From positions 3,348,001 to 3,412,000 of the forward strand of contig NZ_CP011005.1 of NCBI RefSeq assembly GCF_000950575.1: 64,000 nucleotides of DNA, read 5' to 3'. This document shows positions 25,463 through 34,008 of this stretch, in pieces; position 1 is the stretch's first letter; every line of letters begins with the position of its first letter. The notes beneath the pieces were generated by a model. The model did no database searches, was not told the origin of the DNA, and was given only the letters and a program-made list of their open reading frames with translations. A program made the position numbers and the translations under genes. The DNA is from Psychromicrobium lacuslunae. Its GTDB lineage: Bacteria > Actinomycetota > Actinomycetes > Actinomycetales > Micrococcaceae.

Positions 25463-26242
25463 ATGAGGAGCCGCGCCACCTACGATCGGAGCGGCGTGAG
25501 TCTTGACAGCATAACGGAAGTAGTGCGCTCCTCGAGGCAGCAACTTAAACTCGCGGTGCTGGATATGACCGGCACCACCGTCGCGGATGACGGTTTGATT
25601 GAGCGCGCCTTTAGCTCGGCCGTCGCTCCGGAGGGAGTGGAGCCAGGTAGCGAGCGCTATCGAAGCATGCTGGGATATCTCCGTGAGACGATGGGGATCT
25701 CAAAGATCGATGTGTTTCGGCAACTCTTTGGCGCTAATCACGAACAAGCAGCCAGGGTGCATCGTGCCTTTGAGGTCGGCTACGATGAGGCACTTTCCGA
25801 AGGCACGCTGCGGCCCGTCCCAGGGGCGGAGAGCGCTATTAACTTTTTGCGAGAGACCGGTATTAAGGTCTGTCTCACTACTGGATTCGCCCGGCACACT
25901 CAGAACAGCATGCTGGAGTCGCTGGGTTGGATGGGGCTTGCTGATCTGAGTCTCTGTCCGGCGGACGCGGGTCGTGGCGGGCCCTTTCCGGACATGATCC
26001 TGACCGCGATTCTCGCCCTTGATCTGGACGATGTGCGGCAGACATTGGTGGTGGGGGACACCACTTCCGATATTCAATCGGGCTGTCGAGCTGGTGCTTC
26101 ACTGGTGCTCGGCGTACTCACCGGGACGCATCAAGAAGCGGCTCTGCGTGCTGCTGGAGCACATGATGTGATCCCCTCGGTGGCCGAGCTGCCAACTTTG
26201 CTCAGCGGTGCCGGGAATACTTTGCACTCGCTTTGGCGCTAA
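25463..26242 (+). CDS. HAD-superfamily phosphonatase-like hydrolase
   Basis: Haloacid-dehalogenase-type hydrolase of the phosphonatase-like group (PhnX relatives). Motif I is VLDMTGTTV, where the first Asp is the nucleophile; the cap domain follows; motif II is CLTTGF; motif IV is VVGDTTSDIQSGCRAGA. The frame is open from 25322, but the first 140 bases overlap the tRNA promoter. Reasonable starts are ATG 25463 (shown) or GTG 25523, 18 bp before the conserved core; family members usually begin close to motif I. The signature Lys of true phosphonoacetaldehyde hydrolases is not evident, so a general phosphatase is possible. Confidence 0.8.
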   Translation: MRSRATYDRSGVSLDSITEVVRSSRQQLKLAVLDMTGTTVADDGLIERAFSSAVAPEGVEPGSERYRSMLGYLRETMGISKIDVFRQLFGANHEQAARVHRAFEVGYDEALSEGTLRPVPGAESAINFLRETGIKVCLTTGFARHTQNSMLESLGWMGLADLSLCPADAGRGGPFPDMILTAILALDLDDVRQTLVVGDTTSDIQSGCRAGASLVLGVLTGTHQEAALRAAGAHDVIPSVAELPTLLSGAGNTLHSLWR

Positions 26243-26270
26243 GCCTGGCCGGAACACTCTTGGGCTAGGC
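26243..26270. terminator. possible weak bidirectional terminator
   Basis: GCCTGGCC (26243-26250) and GGCTAGGC (26263-26270) pair at 7 of 8 positions between the convergent HAD and TAP-like genes. There is no strong T-run on either side. Confidence 0.35.
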
Positions 26271-26283
26271 TAGGACGCAGCTA

Positions 26284-27840
26284 TCAGCACTTTAAGCCGT
26301 CTTGCGGGGTTTTATCGTCGACGAAATAGGAGTCAACCGCGTTGCCTACGCAGGCGTTAGAACGACCGTAGGCGGTGTGGCCGTCGCCATCCCAGCTCAC
26401 CAGCACGCCAGCGCTCAATTGCTTGCTGAGCGCCTCCGCCCACTCATAGGGGGTCGCAGGATCTCGAGTAGTGCCAATCACCACAATCGGCCCGGTGCCC
26501 TTCGCCGTGATGGGGTGCGGGGTGACCTTCGACTGATAAGGCCAGTCCTTGCAGCCCAGGCCTGAATAACCGAGGTATTTTCCGAAGGTGGGGGAGGCGG
26601 CCTGCAGAGCTTTGGATTCAGTGCGCAGCGCCGTGATATCGGTGCTCATCTGGTAGTCCAAGCAGTTAATAGCGGTAAAAGCGAAGGCGGAATTGGAATT
26701 GTATTTTCCGGAATTCGGATCACGATCGGCCGCGTAGTCGGCAAGGGACATCATGCCATTCGGATCCCCGTTCATGGCGTCAGTCAACGCTTTCTGGAGC
26801 ACATCCCATAAATCAGTGGAATACATTGCCAGCGAAAGCCCCGAACTGAAACCGGCACCGGTCAGCAGTCTGCCGTCGCGGGTCTTTTGTGGGGTTTTTT
26901 CGTAGCTCTCATTGAGAGTCCGGATCTGCTGAACCGCCTCATCAGCGCTGCCGCGGAAAGGACAATCAGCGGACTGGACGCAATTTTCTGCCCATGACTT
27001 TAGCGCGGCCTCGAAAGCCTTAGCCTGCCCCATGCCCAGCGTTTCCACCGTTAGTGTCGGATCCATTGCACCGTCGAGAACGAATTTGCCGACCTTGTCC
27101 GGGAACTGATCGGCGTAGCTTGCGCCCAGTTTGGTGCCATAGGAAAAACCGAGGTAATCGAGCTTCCGCTGGTTGAGGATGGCTCGCAAAATATCCATGT
27201 CTTTGACCGAGGAGACGGTGTCGACAAAGCCGAGTACCGGGCCGGTGTTCTTAACGCATTCGGCGATGTCTGCTTTGTTCTGTGCTTCGTAGTCGGTGAC
27301 ACCGCTATCAGTGTCCAAGTCATAACTCTTCTGGCGCTCCGCATCCATGGCCGAGTCGCTGAGGCACTTCACCGGCGCGGACCTCTTCACACCACGTGGG
27401 TCGAAACCGACCAAGTCGAAGGCGCCTCGAAGCTTGCTGGAGAAAAGGCTGGAACTATCGGCGACCATATCGTAGCCGGAGCTTCCGGGGCCGCCGGGGT
27501 TCAGCAACAGTGAGCCTTTCCGGGTGGAACTGGCCGGCAACTTCACCACTGCCAACTCGATGCTTTGCCCTTGTGGCTTGGCATAATCCATCGGTACTTT
27601 CACCTTGGCGCAGCGCATATTTCGCTCACAACTCGTCCAGCTCACCTTTTGGGTGTAGAACTCTTTGAGCTCGGCGGGCGTACCTTCCACTACGGCAGGA
27701 TCCTGACTGACCTGCTCCGCGTTAGGAGCGGAGTCGGGGAACAGCGGGACACAAGCGGTCAGCGCGACCAAGCTCATGACTAGCAGTGCGGCCGGTGCCA
27801 CAGCGCGGCGCACTAGCCTTGGCTGGCGTTTCGTCTTCAT
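26284..27840 (-). CDS. TAP-like alpha/beta-hydrolase lipoprotein (tripeptidyl aminopeptidase family)
   Basis: 518 aa exported peptidase. The signal ends in lipobox LTAC (about residues 27-30), so it should be lipid-anchored. The alpha/beta hydrolase core shows NPGGPGSSGYD, FDPRGVKRSAP, nucleophile Ser in YLGFSYGTKLGASY, and C-terminal GTTRDPATPYEWA with the catalytic His in GDGHTAYGRSN. It resembles Streptomyces SlpD/SlpE and mycobacterial CaeA-like enzymes. It is 64 bp behind holB on the same strand and likely shares the tmk-holB transcript. It is a diverged paralogue of the wall-anchored protein at 10018-12738. Confidence 0.92.
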   Translation of the reverse strand: MKTKRQPRLVRRAVAPAALLVMSLVALTACVPLFPDSAPNAEQVSQDPAVVEGTPAELKEFYTQKVSWTSCERNMRCAKVKVPMDYAKPQGQSIELAVVKLPASSTRKGSLLLNPGGPGSSGYDMVADSSSLFSSKLRGAFDLVGFDPRGVKRSAPVKCLSDSAMDAERQKSYDLDTDSGVTDYEAQNKADIAECVKNTGPVLGFVDTVSSVKDMDILRAILNQRKLDYLGFSYGTKLGASYADQFPDKVGKFVLDGAMDPTLTVETLGMGQAKAFEAALKSWAENCVQSADCPFRGSADEAVQQIRTLNESYEKTPQKTRDGRLLTGAGFSSGLSLAMYSTDLWDVLQKALTDAMNGDPNGMMSLADYAADRDPNSGKYNSNSAFAFTAINCLDYQMSTDITALRTESKALQAASPTFGKYLGYSGLGCKDWPYQSKVTPHPITAKGTGPIVVIGTTRDPATPYEWAEALSKQLSAGVLVSWDGDGHTAYGRSNACVGNAVDSYFVDDKTPQDGLKC

Positions 27841-27904
27841 TTTGGCTCCTGCTCCGGCGTGCTTTCCTTGCCGACAAATCTATCGTGTTCCTGCTGTGTA
27901 CCTT

Positions 27905-29059
27905 TCACAGCAGGCTGACAGTCATCGCCTCCAAGGCCAGCAACGGCGCCACATTACTGCTCAGCAGCCGGCGTCTGACGTCGTTAATGGCTTCGATCTT
28001 TTGCAAGCTCACTTCTGAACTGCTCTGCTCCGCATAGTCAGCTAACTCAGTACGCAGCGCGGAATTGACCAGTTCATCGTCGCTGGCTTGGGAGTTCGAC
28101 AGTTGCAGCAGCAGCACATCGCGGTAAAACGAGATCAAATCTGTGAGCGCCCGGTCGAGAGTATCGGTGATGGAGCGCTTAGAACGTCGCTTCTGATCTT
28201 CTTCCAGCTGTCTGATCTGGGCGCGCATGGAGGGAGGCAGGGTGCCGCTCTCGGGCGCCCCAAGAGAACGCAATAGCTGTTCTTTTTCCGCTAGATCGCG
28301 CTGTTCGTTCGAGGAGGCAGCTTCTGCGGTAGCCAGCTCCATCAGTGACGAAGCGGCTCGGGCAGCCGCAGAGACGCCGCGCATTCGTAACGGTAATCGA
28401 ACGATTTCATCGCGACGCTGCCGCGCGCCCTCGTCTCGTGCCAGTCGGCGCGCAATGCCGACGTGACTCTGCGCAGCTCGGGCGGAGGCAAGCGCCAGCG
28501 CAGGTTCAATACCGTCCCGACGAATCAGCAGTTCGGCGACATCCTTAACTGGCGGCACGCGCAAGTTAACCATTCGGCAACGTGAGCGAATCGTGACCAG
28601 CACATCGGCTGGGCTGGGTGCGCAGAGCACCCAGATGGTGCGCGGAGGAGGTTCCTCTATCGCTTTCAGAAGCACATTGGTGGTCCGCTCCACCATCCGA
28701 TCGGCATCGCCAATGATGATGATGCGCCAGCGCGCCGAGGCTGGCCGATCCTGCGCTTTGGTGACCAGCTCTCGAGCTTCTTCAATGCTGATGGTGGTCT
28801 TTTCGGTTTCCAGCACTGTCACGTCGGAATGGGTGCCAGCCAGTACTGTGTGGCAGGCATGACACTGACCACAGCCCCGCTGGGCGGGGTCGCTTTGCTC
28901 GCAGACTAAAGCGGCAGCGAAGGCTCGGGCAGCATTCGACCGCCCGGAACCGGGCGGCCCGGTGACCAGCCAGGCGTGATTCGGTGTCGTTTGCAGGGCG
29001 GCCTGCCGCAGTTGTGTAACTACGGGTTCTTGGCCCTGCACATCGTCCCAAACGCTCAC
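27905..29059 (-). CDS. holB: DNA polymerase III subunit delta'
   Basis: 384 aa clamp-loader subunit. The AAA+ N-terminus has a degenerate P-loop, VTGPPGSGRSN (Lys replaced by Arg), as expected for the non-hydrolysing delta' subunit. The cysteine cluster CGQCHACHTVLAGTHSD, IIGDADRMVERTTNVLLKAIEEPP and the sensor-1-like SRCR follow. The GTG start at 29059 overlaps the tmk stop by 4 bp, the usual actinobacterial tmk-holB pair. Confidence 0.93.
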   Translation of the reverse strand: MSVWDDVQGQEPVVTQLRQAALQTTPNHAWLVTGPPGSGRSNAARAFAAALVCEQSDPAQRGCGQCHACHTVLAGTHSDVTVLETEKTTISIEEARELVTKAQDRPASARWRIIIIGDADRMVERTTNVLLKAIEEPPPRTIWVLCAPSPADVLVTIRSRCRMVNLRVPPVKDVAELLIRRDGIEPALALASARAAQSHVGIARRLARDEGARQRRDEIVRLPLRMRGVSAAARAASSLMELATAEAASSNEQRDLAEKEQLLRSLGAPESGTLPPSMRAQIRQLEEDQKRRSKRSITDTLDRALTDLISFYRDVLLLQLSNSQASDDELVNSALRTELADYAEQSSSEVSLQKIEAINDVRRRLLSSNVAPLLALEAMTVSLL

Positions 29060-29706
29060 AATAACTCCAGCACCCGTGAGTAGATCCTCCGGTGCAAATC
29101 CTGCACCGGGAGTCGAGCATTCAAAACTAAATAGTGCTCGGGCCGGGCCTCAGCCAAACTCAAAAAAGCTTGCCGAATCTGCTGATGGAAATCATCCGGT
29201 TCCGACTCCAGCCGATCAGCTTCCCCGACCGGCCGCCGCTCCCGGCCTTCATCGGGAGTGACGTCGAGCAACACAGTGATCTCGGGCAACAGCGCCGAGG
29301 TTGCCCACTCGTTCAGTTCACGGATTTTCGTTTCACCAAGTTTGCGACCAGCGCCCTGGTAAGCCACCGAGGAATCAATATAGCGGTCGGTGATCACGAT
29401 TTTTCCCGCTGCTAGCGCGGGGCGAATCAGTTGCTCGGCGTGAGCGGCGCGCGCTGCGGCGAAAATCAAAGCCTCGGTGCGTGCATCAATTTCGCCCTGT
29501 CCATGGTCGAGCACGATGCTTCGCAACTTCTCACCAACCTCGGTCCCTCCGGGCTCGCGAGTTCTCAGTACCTGATGACCAGCAGCCACCAAGGCATCGG
29601 CAAGCAGGCCAGCTTGGGTCGATTTGCCGGCGCCGTCGCCGCCTTCAAAAGCGATGAACAGGCCCGGTTGAGCTGCCTCGGGGCTTGGCAGAACATGTGT
29701 ACTCAC
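29056..29706 (-). CDS. tmk: thymidylate kinase
   Basis: 216 aa dTMP kinase, making dTDP. The P-loop is FEGGDGAGKSTQ (residues 19-30), the DR(Y) motif is TDRYIDSSVAYQGAGR, and the lid-like segment DEGRERRPVGEADRLE follows. GTG start at 29706. It heads the tmk-holB-TAP lipoprotein operon and is divergent from the trans-sulfuration gene (101 bp between the starts). Confidence 0.95.
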   Translation of the reverse strand: MSTHVLPSPEAAQPGLFIAFEGGDGAGKSTQAGLLADALVAAGHQVLRTREPGGTEVGEKLRSIVLDHGQGEIDARTEALIFAAARAAHAEQLIRPALAAGKIVITDRYIDSSVAYQGAGRKLGETKIRELNEWATSALLPEITVLLDVTPDEGRERRPVGEADRLESEPDDFHQQIRQAFLSLAEARPEHYLVLNARLPVQDLHRRIYSRVLELL

Positions 29707-29807
29707 CAGCCAAGCCTACCGAGTATCTCTGACACTCCGCGCGCCCTGGGCACGTCATCTTGACGCCGAGGTGCGGTTATCCAATGTGTCGTCAGTAAAC
29801 TGGCGAG

Positions 29808-30962
29808 ATGGACGCTGCCGAGTTCCCGATTGCCCCGGATACCTTAGTTGTCAGTGCGGGGCGCCCCGCTCGTGAGCATGATGCCGCGGTGAATCCGCCG
29901 ATCGTGCTGTCTTCTACTTTTCATGGCACTGGGCAAGTAGTAGATGGCGATCGCGCCTATGGCCGGTACTCGAACCCCAGTTGGGAGCCGTTTGAGGAAG
30001 CGCTCTCCGCGCTCGAGGGTACTGAGCTGCCGGGGCTACTCTTTGCCTCTGGCCTGGCCGCAGTCTCAGCGGCCCTGGATCTGGTTCCGCCTGGCGGGGT
30101 TCTGGTGATGCCGAAGCATGCTTATCAGGGTGCCTTAGTGATGGCGGAGGAGCTCGCGGCCAAGGGGCTGTTCGAGCTACGGAAGGTAGACATCGCCGAC
30201 ACCGCTCAGGTGCTGGCGGCATTGCCCGGGGTCAGCGTGCTGTGGCTGGAGAGCCCGACCAATCCAATGCTCGAAATCGCCGATGTTCCGCAACTCAGTG
30301 AGGCAGCGAAGCAAGCCAACCCCCAGGCTGTGGTGGTGATGGACAATACCTTTGCCACCCCGCTGGTGCAGCGCCCACTTGAGTTTGGTGTTGACCTGGT
30401 GCTGCATTCGGTGACCAAGTATTTAGCCGGGCACTCCGACGTCGTGCTGGGGGCTTTAGTTACCTCAAAGCCGCAGTTGCGTTCGCAGTTGCTGCACTAT
30501 CGATCCATCCACGGCGCCATCGCCGGGCCTTTTGAGGCCTGGCTAGCGTTACGCGGCCTGCGTACCCTCGCGCTGCGGGTGGAGCGCTCGCAGGCGACAG
30601 CGCTACTCCTCGCTGAGCGTCTTGCCGCGCACCCCGCCGTTGAAGCGGTGCGCTTCCCCGGCCTACCCGAAGACCCGGGGCATCAGCGAGCAAAGCAGCA
30701 GATGACCGGCTTCGGCTCAATCATCTGCCTACAGATTGCTGGCGGCCAGTCCGCCGCCGATGCCGTTGTCACGGCTTTGCAGCTCTGGACTCCAGCCACC
30801 TCTCTGGGCGGCGTGGAGTCGTTAATCGAGCGACGTCGGAGGCATGTCAATGAGCCAACCACGGTTCCAGAGAACCTGCTTCGACTGAGCGTGGGAATTG
30901 AAAACCCTGAGGATCTTTGGTCAGATCTGCAGCGAGCCCTGAATTCGCTGCCGAGCAGTTAG
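29808..30962 (+). CDS. trans-sulfuration PLP enzyme (cystathionine gamma-lyase/synthase family)
   Basis: 384 aa fold-type I PLP enzyme of the Cys/Met metabolism family. Recognisable are the [23 protein letters not shown]-terminal motif, [21 protein letters not shown], the cofactor Asp in [10 protein letters not shown], and the Schiff-base Lys in [12 protein letters not shown]. The C-terminal [10 protein letters not shown] is typical of gamma-lyases and gamma-synthases. I cannot decide between cystathionine gamma-lyase, cystathionine gamma-synthase and O-succinylhomoserine sulfhydrylase. It is probably in one transcript with the DUF2516 gene 9 bp downstream. Confidence 0.88.
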   Translation: MDAAEFPIAPDTLVVSAGRPAREHDAAVNPPIVLSSTFHGTGQVVDGDRAYGRYSNPSWEPFEEALSALEGTELPGLLFASGLAAVSAALDLVPPGGVLVMPKHAYQGALVMAEELAAKGLFELRKVDIADTAQVLAALPGVSVLWLESPTNPMLEIADVPQLSEAAKQANPQAVVVMDNTFATPLVQRPLEFGVDLVLHSVTKYLAGHSDVVLGALVTSKPQLRSQLLHYRSIHGAIAGPFEAWLALRGLRTLALRVERSQATALLLAERLAAHPAVEAVRFPGLPEDPGHQRAKQQMTGFGSIICLQIAGGQSAADAVVTALQLWTPATSLGGVESLIERRRRHVNEPTTVPENLLRLSVGIENPEDLWSDLQRALNSLPSS

Positions 30963-30971
30963 GCTAGATGG

Positions 30972-31304
30972 GTGATAGCCGGACTGCTTAATTACTGGAT
31001 CATGCTGTTAGCCGGGTTGGTAGCCCTGGGAATACAGCTGTGGGCAATGGTGGATTGTCTGATTGCCAAGCCCAGCGAGTTCGAGCGCGCGGATAAGCGG
31101 AACAAAGGCTTCTGGACTGCCATCACCGTCGTTGCTGCTTTCGTCGGCGCGATTAACTTGCTCAGTCGCGGCCTCGGCTTCTTCTTCATCTTGGCCGTGG
31201 TGGCTTGTGTGGCCGCTGGCGTGTACCTGGCGGATGTGCGACCCGCGCTGCGGTTAGTACGTCGCGGCGGTGGCCGCCCGATGGGCCCCTACGGTCCCTG
31301 GTGA
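30972..31304 (+). CDS. DUF2516 family membrane protein
   Basis: 110 aa membrane protein with three hydrophobic segments (about residues 5-27, 49-64, 68-88) and a Gly-rich basic tail ending RPMGPYGPW. The order and loop sequence (IAKPSEFERADKRNKGFWTAI) match the actinobacterial DUF2516 family, which has no known function. GTG start, 9 bp after the trans-sulfuration enzyme. Confidence 0.85.
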   Translation: MIAGLLNYWIMLLAGLVALGIQLWAMVDCLIAKPSEFERADKRNKGFWTAITVVAAFVGAINLLSRGLGFFFILAVVACVAAGVYLADVRPALRLVRRGGGRPMGPYGPW

Positions 31305-31374
31305 CCTTAGGGGCTGTTCTGTGCCGAGGCGGAGCCAACGGCGTTTTCGCCTACTTCCGCTGAGCGAGCTGCGG

Positions 31375-32163
31375 TTATTCTCTGGGCGCCACCGCGTGCC
31401 AAGCAACAGTGAGCTCACCGAGTCGCCAGCGACTCGGCCCATCGAGAACTGGCCAGCCATCGTTTTTGAGGGCCTGGCAGCAGGCTTGCCAACGTTGCCG
31501 ATCGCCGAAACTCGCCAGTGCTGAAGCCTCCAACCAGTGTTGATCGAGAGTCTGCAGGAACTCGTGGATACGTTCACCGGCCAGATTGCGGTGAATGAGC
31601 GCTTTGGGCAGCCGTTCGGCAACCTCTGAGGGCAGTTGGTAGCTGCCAAAGCGTTGCGAAATGGTGAGCGAGATCGGGCCGTCAGCCTGCACCGAAACCC
31701 AGCTAGCCCGTCTGCCAATTTCATCGCAAGTGCCATCGACGAGGAGCCCCTGTGGCGCAAGCCTGTTAGAAACTGAATGCCAAATGGCGGTGACATCGCG
31801 CTCTTCGTATTGTCGGAGCACATTGAAGGCGCGGATAAGGACGGGTTTCTCGGGGGTGGGAATCTCGAAGCCGCCGAGCATAAAGTTGAGCTGCTCGGTA
31901 CTGAACTCCTGGGCCTGGCGGACTCGCTCTGGTTCGATCTCGATGCCGGTCAGGCGCAGCGCCGGTTGCACAGTGACTAGGCGCTGGAAAAGTTCGACTG
32001 CGGTAGCCGGGCTAGCTCCGTAGCCTAAGTCGACCACGAGTGGCCGAGGGCTGGTCTTGAGCCGCCAGGCTTGCGGGCCGGCCAACCAACGATCCACCCG
32101 ACGTAGTCGATTGGGGTTAGTGGTACCGCGGGTAACGTTCCCGACCGGCTTGGCCGAGGTCAT
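31375..32163 (-). CDS. class I SAM-dependent methyltransferase-like protein
   Basis: 262 aa from ATG 32163 (a GTG at 32193 is also possible). Motif I is VVDLGYGASPATAVELF, and the acidic end of beta-2 is GIEIEPERVRQA, as in Rossmann-like SAM methyltransferases. Later segments (IRAFNVLRQYEE; GLLVDGTCDEIGRRASWV) are conserved in a group of actinobacterial proteins of unknown substrate. It is convergent with the DUF2516 gene and divergent from gpmA. Confidence 0.75.
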   Translation of the reverse strand: MTSAKPVGNVTRGTTNPNRLRRVDRWLAGPQAWRLKTSPRPLVVDLGYGASPATAVELFQRLVTVQPALRLTGIEIEPERVRQAQEFSTEQLNFMLGGFEIPTPEKPVLIRAFNVLRQYEERDVTAIWHSVSNRLAPQGLLVDGTCDEIGRRASWVSVQADGPISLTISQRFGSYQLPSEVAERLPKALIHRNLAGERIHEFLQTLDQHWLEASALASFGDRQRWQACCQALKNDGWPVLDGPSRWRLGELTVAWHAVAPRE

Positions 32164-32260
32164 CGCGCGTATTCTTTGAGCTCTTTGCACCACTCAATAA
32201 ATTTACCGTCTTCGGGATTGGTCGGCCTAGCGTCCTCCCACGTCTCGCAGGCTCGACGCA

Positions 32261-32332
32261 GGGCCCTCGGACGATAGCGCCTATCGCGCTCCCTGACCTC
32301 GCTAGCTCGGTCTGGGGCCCTCGCGCGATAGG
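32261..32332. repeat. short direct/inverted repeats upstream of gpmA
   Basis: GGGCCCTCG followed by CGATAG occurs at 32261-32277 and again, slightly altered, at about 32316-32331. CCTATCGCGC (32280-32289) is the inverse of GCGCGATAGG (32323-32332). The second arm ends 9 bp before the gpmA ATG and could fold over the translation start. Function unknown. Confidence 0.45.
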
Positions 32333-32341
32333 CTTGGACCC

Positions 32342-33088
32342 ATGACTTATTCGTTGATCTTGCTGCGTCATGGACACAGTGAATGGAATGCTAAGAACCT
32401 CTTTACTGGCTGGGTTGATGTTGATCTCAATGATCAGGGCCGGGCGGAGGCAGTGCGGGGCGGACAACTTTTGGTGGAGAACGATCTGCTGCCCGACATT
32501 CTCTACACTTCCCGGCAGAAGCGCGCGATCAATACTGCCAATATCGCCCTTGCTGAGGCGGATCGTGGCTGGATTGACGTGAAGCGTTCCTGGCGACTCA
32601 ATGAACGTCACTACGGGGCCTTGCAGGGCAAAGATAAGGCGCAGACACTGGCTGAGTTCGGGGAAGCGCAGTTCATGGAGTGGCGGCGTTCCTATGATGT
32701 ATCGCCGCCGCCTTTGGCCGATGATTCCGAGTACTCCCAGGTTGGCGACCCGCGCTACGCGGATCTCGGCGATAGCATCCCGCGGACCGAATGTCTCAAG
32801 GATGTGCTGGAAAGATTGTTGCCGTACTGGGAGTCCGATATCTCGGTTGATTTGCGAGCAGGCAAACGGGTTCTGATTGCCGCGCACGGGAATTCTTTAC
32901 GCTCTTTGGTTAAGCATCTGGACGGGATCTCCGATGCCGATATTGCCGGCCTGAACATCCCGACCGGGATCCCACTGGCTTATGAATTGGATGACAATCT
33001 CAAGCCCATCACCCCGGGTGGCCGCTACCTCGACCCAGAGGCCGCTGCGGCCTCCATCCAAGCGGTCGCCAATCAGGGTAAAAAGTAA
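32342..33088 (+). CDS. gpmA: 2,3-bisphosphoglycerate-dependent phosphoglycerate mutase
   Basis: 248 aa glycolytic/gluconeogenic mutase interconverting 3- and 2-phosphoglycerate. The phospho-histidine motif [10 protein letters not shown] (residues 7-16), [22 protein letters not shown] and the second His in [10 protein letters not shown] are all present. The length is normal for dPGM. It is monocistronic, followed by a 20-bp palindromic element that probably ends transcription. Confidence 0.96.
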   Translation: MTYSLILLRHGHSEWNAKNLFTGWVDVDLNDQGRAEAVRGGQLLVENDLLPDILYTSRQKRAINTANIALAEADRGWIDVKRSWRLNERHYGALQGKDKAQTLAEFGEAQFMEWRRSYDVSPPPLADDSEYSQVGDPRYADLGDSIPRTECLKDVLERLLPYWESDISVDLRAGKRVLIAAHGNSLRSLVKHLDGISDADIAGLNIPTGIPLAYELDDNLKPITPGGRYLDPEAAAASIQAVANQGKK

Positions 33089-33098
33089 CCCCTTAAAG

Positions 33099-33160
33099 CC
33101 GTCGAGTGTCGAGATATGGGGCTTAAAACGGAGAATTAAACCCCATATCTCGACACTCGA
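33099..33160. repeat. intergenic palindromic element, copy 1
   Basis: Left arm TCGAGTGTCGAGATATGGGG (33102-33121) and right arm (33141-33160) are perfect 20-bp inverse complements, with a TTAA/TTAA extension inside the loop. The outer sequence CCGTCGAGTGTCGAGATA and GGGGCTTAAAA are shared with the element at 58557-58618 behind the branching-enzyme frame. It lies between convergent gpmA and phoU and can act as a transcription terminator, but the sequence identity between copies points to a dispersed repeat family. Confidence 0.8.
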
Positions 33161-33178
33161 GGTGTGTCTAAGGACTGC

Positions 33179-33841
33179 TTATGGCTGCGTGAAGCTCTCC
33201 GGCTGCCACTGACCGGTGACTAGATAAGAAACCTTTCGGGCGACCGAGACGCCGTGATCTCCGAAGCGCTCGAAATAGCGGCTGGCCAGCGTCACATCGA
33301 CCGTGGTGGAAGGATTCTCTTGCCACTCCGGTGCTGAGATTGCACCGAAAACGCTGCGGTGTAGTTCATTGATTCGAGCGTTTGCCGACTGAATGTCGTT
33401 GACCAGTCCGAGTTCGCGGGTCTCTAGCAGTTCGGTGATCTTGCGAGAAATCTGAATATCCAGCTCGGCCAATTCATCGAAGGTGCTGGTGAGCGACGCC
33501 GGGATAACCTTTTCCGGGAAACGTAAGCGAGCCAGCTGGGCAACGTGACGCGCTAGATCGCCCATCCGCTCCAGCGAAGCGCTCATCCGCAAGGAGCCGA
33601 CGATCATCCGCAAATCAGAGGCTACAGGCCCCTGCAAGGCCAGGATATCGATGGCACGTTCATCCAAATCGTTCTGCAGGAAGTCGATCCGGGCGTCGGC
33701 GGCAATAACTTCTTGAGCCAGTTCCACATCCGCGCCGGTGAAGGCCTGATTCGCCTTTTCGATGGCTTCGGTGACGAGAGATGAAATCTCAATGAGTTCT
33801 TCGCCCACTTGGTGGAGCTCCGCCTGAAATACTTTACGCAC
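33179..33841 (-). CDS. phoU: phosphate signalling complex protein PhoU
   Basis: 220 aa all-helical PhoU with its two metal-binding repeats (ASLERMGDLARHVAQLA and ASRYFERFGDHGVSVAR, each with the E-x-x-GD motif). The GTG at 33841 is chosen as start: AAAGGA lies 8 nt before it and the protein then begins (V/M)RKVFQAELHQVGEEL as in homologues. PhoU links the Pst transporter to the SenX3-type kinase and shuts off the Pho response at high phosphate. It is divergent from senX3, the standard actinobacterial arrangement. Confidence 0.95.
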   Translation of the reverse strand: MRKVFQAELHQVGEELIEISSLVTEAIEKANQAFTGADVELAQEVIAADARIDFLQNDLDERAIDILALQGPVASDLRMIVGSLRMSASLERMGDLARHVAQLARLRFPEKVIPASLTSTFDELAELDIQISRKITELLETRELGLVNDIQSANARINELHRSVFGAISAPEWQENPSTTVDVTLASRYFERFGDHGVSVARKVSYLVTGQWQPESFTQP

Positions 33842-33929
33842 TGAGCGTCCTTTCACGTTTATTCTCAGGCTGAAGTCATAGCCCTAGGCCAAACCCTTCC
33901 AGTTGACCGTAAACGGACGGGCACGAGAA

Positions 33930-33947
33930 GGTGAACGTTAGTTGAAT
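33930..33947. promoter_or_regulatory. candidate PHO box (RegX3/PhoP operator)
   Basis: Read on the minus strand, ATTCAAC and GTTCACC are direct repeats with 11-bp period, the layout of actinobacterial PHO boxes. A third half-site-like GGTGAAA lies near 33960. It sits between phoU and senX3-regX3, where autoregulation by RegX3 is expected. Confidence 0.55.
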
Positions 33948-34008
33948 CACCGGTCGAAGCAGGTGAAATCCGCGGTTCGGGCTCCTATTCTAAGCATAAG
34001 CTAGTGCT

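Noticed and set aside
29707-29807. SAM or other sulfur-responsive riboswitch before the trans-sulfuration gene
   Set aside because: The region is only about 100 bp and shared with the tmk promoter; no riboswitch core is recognisable.
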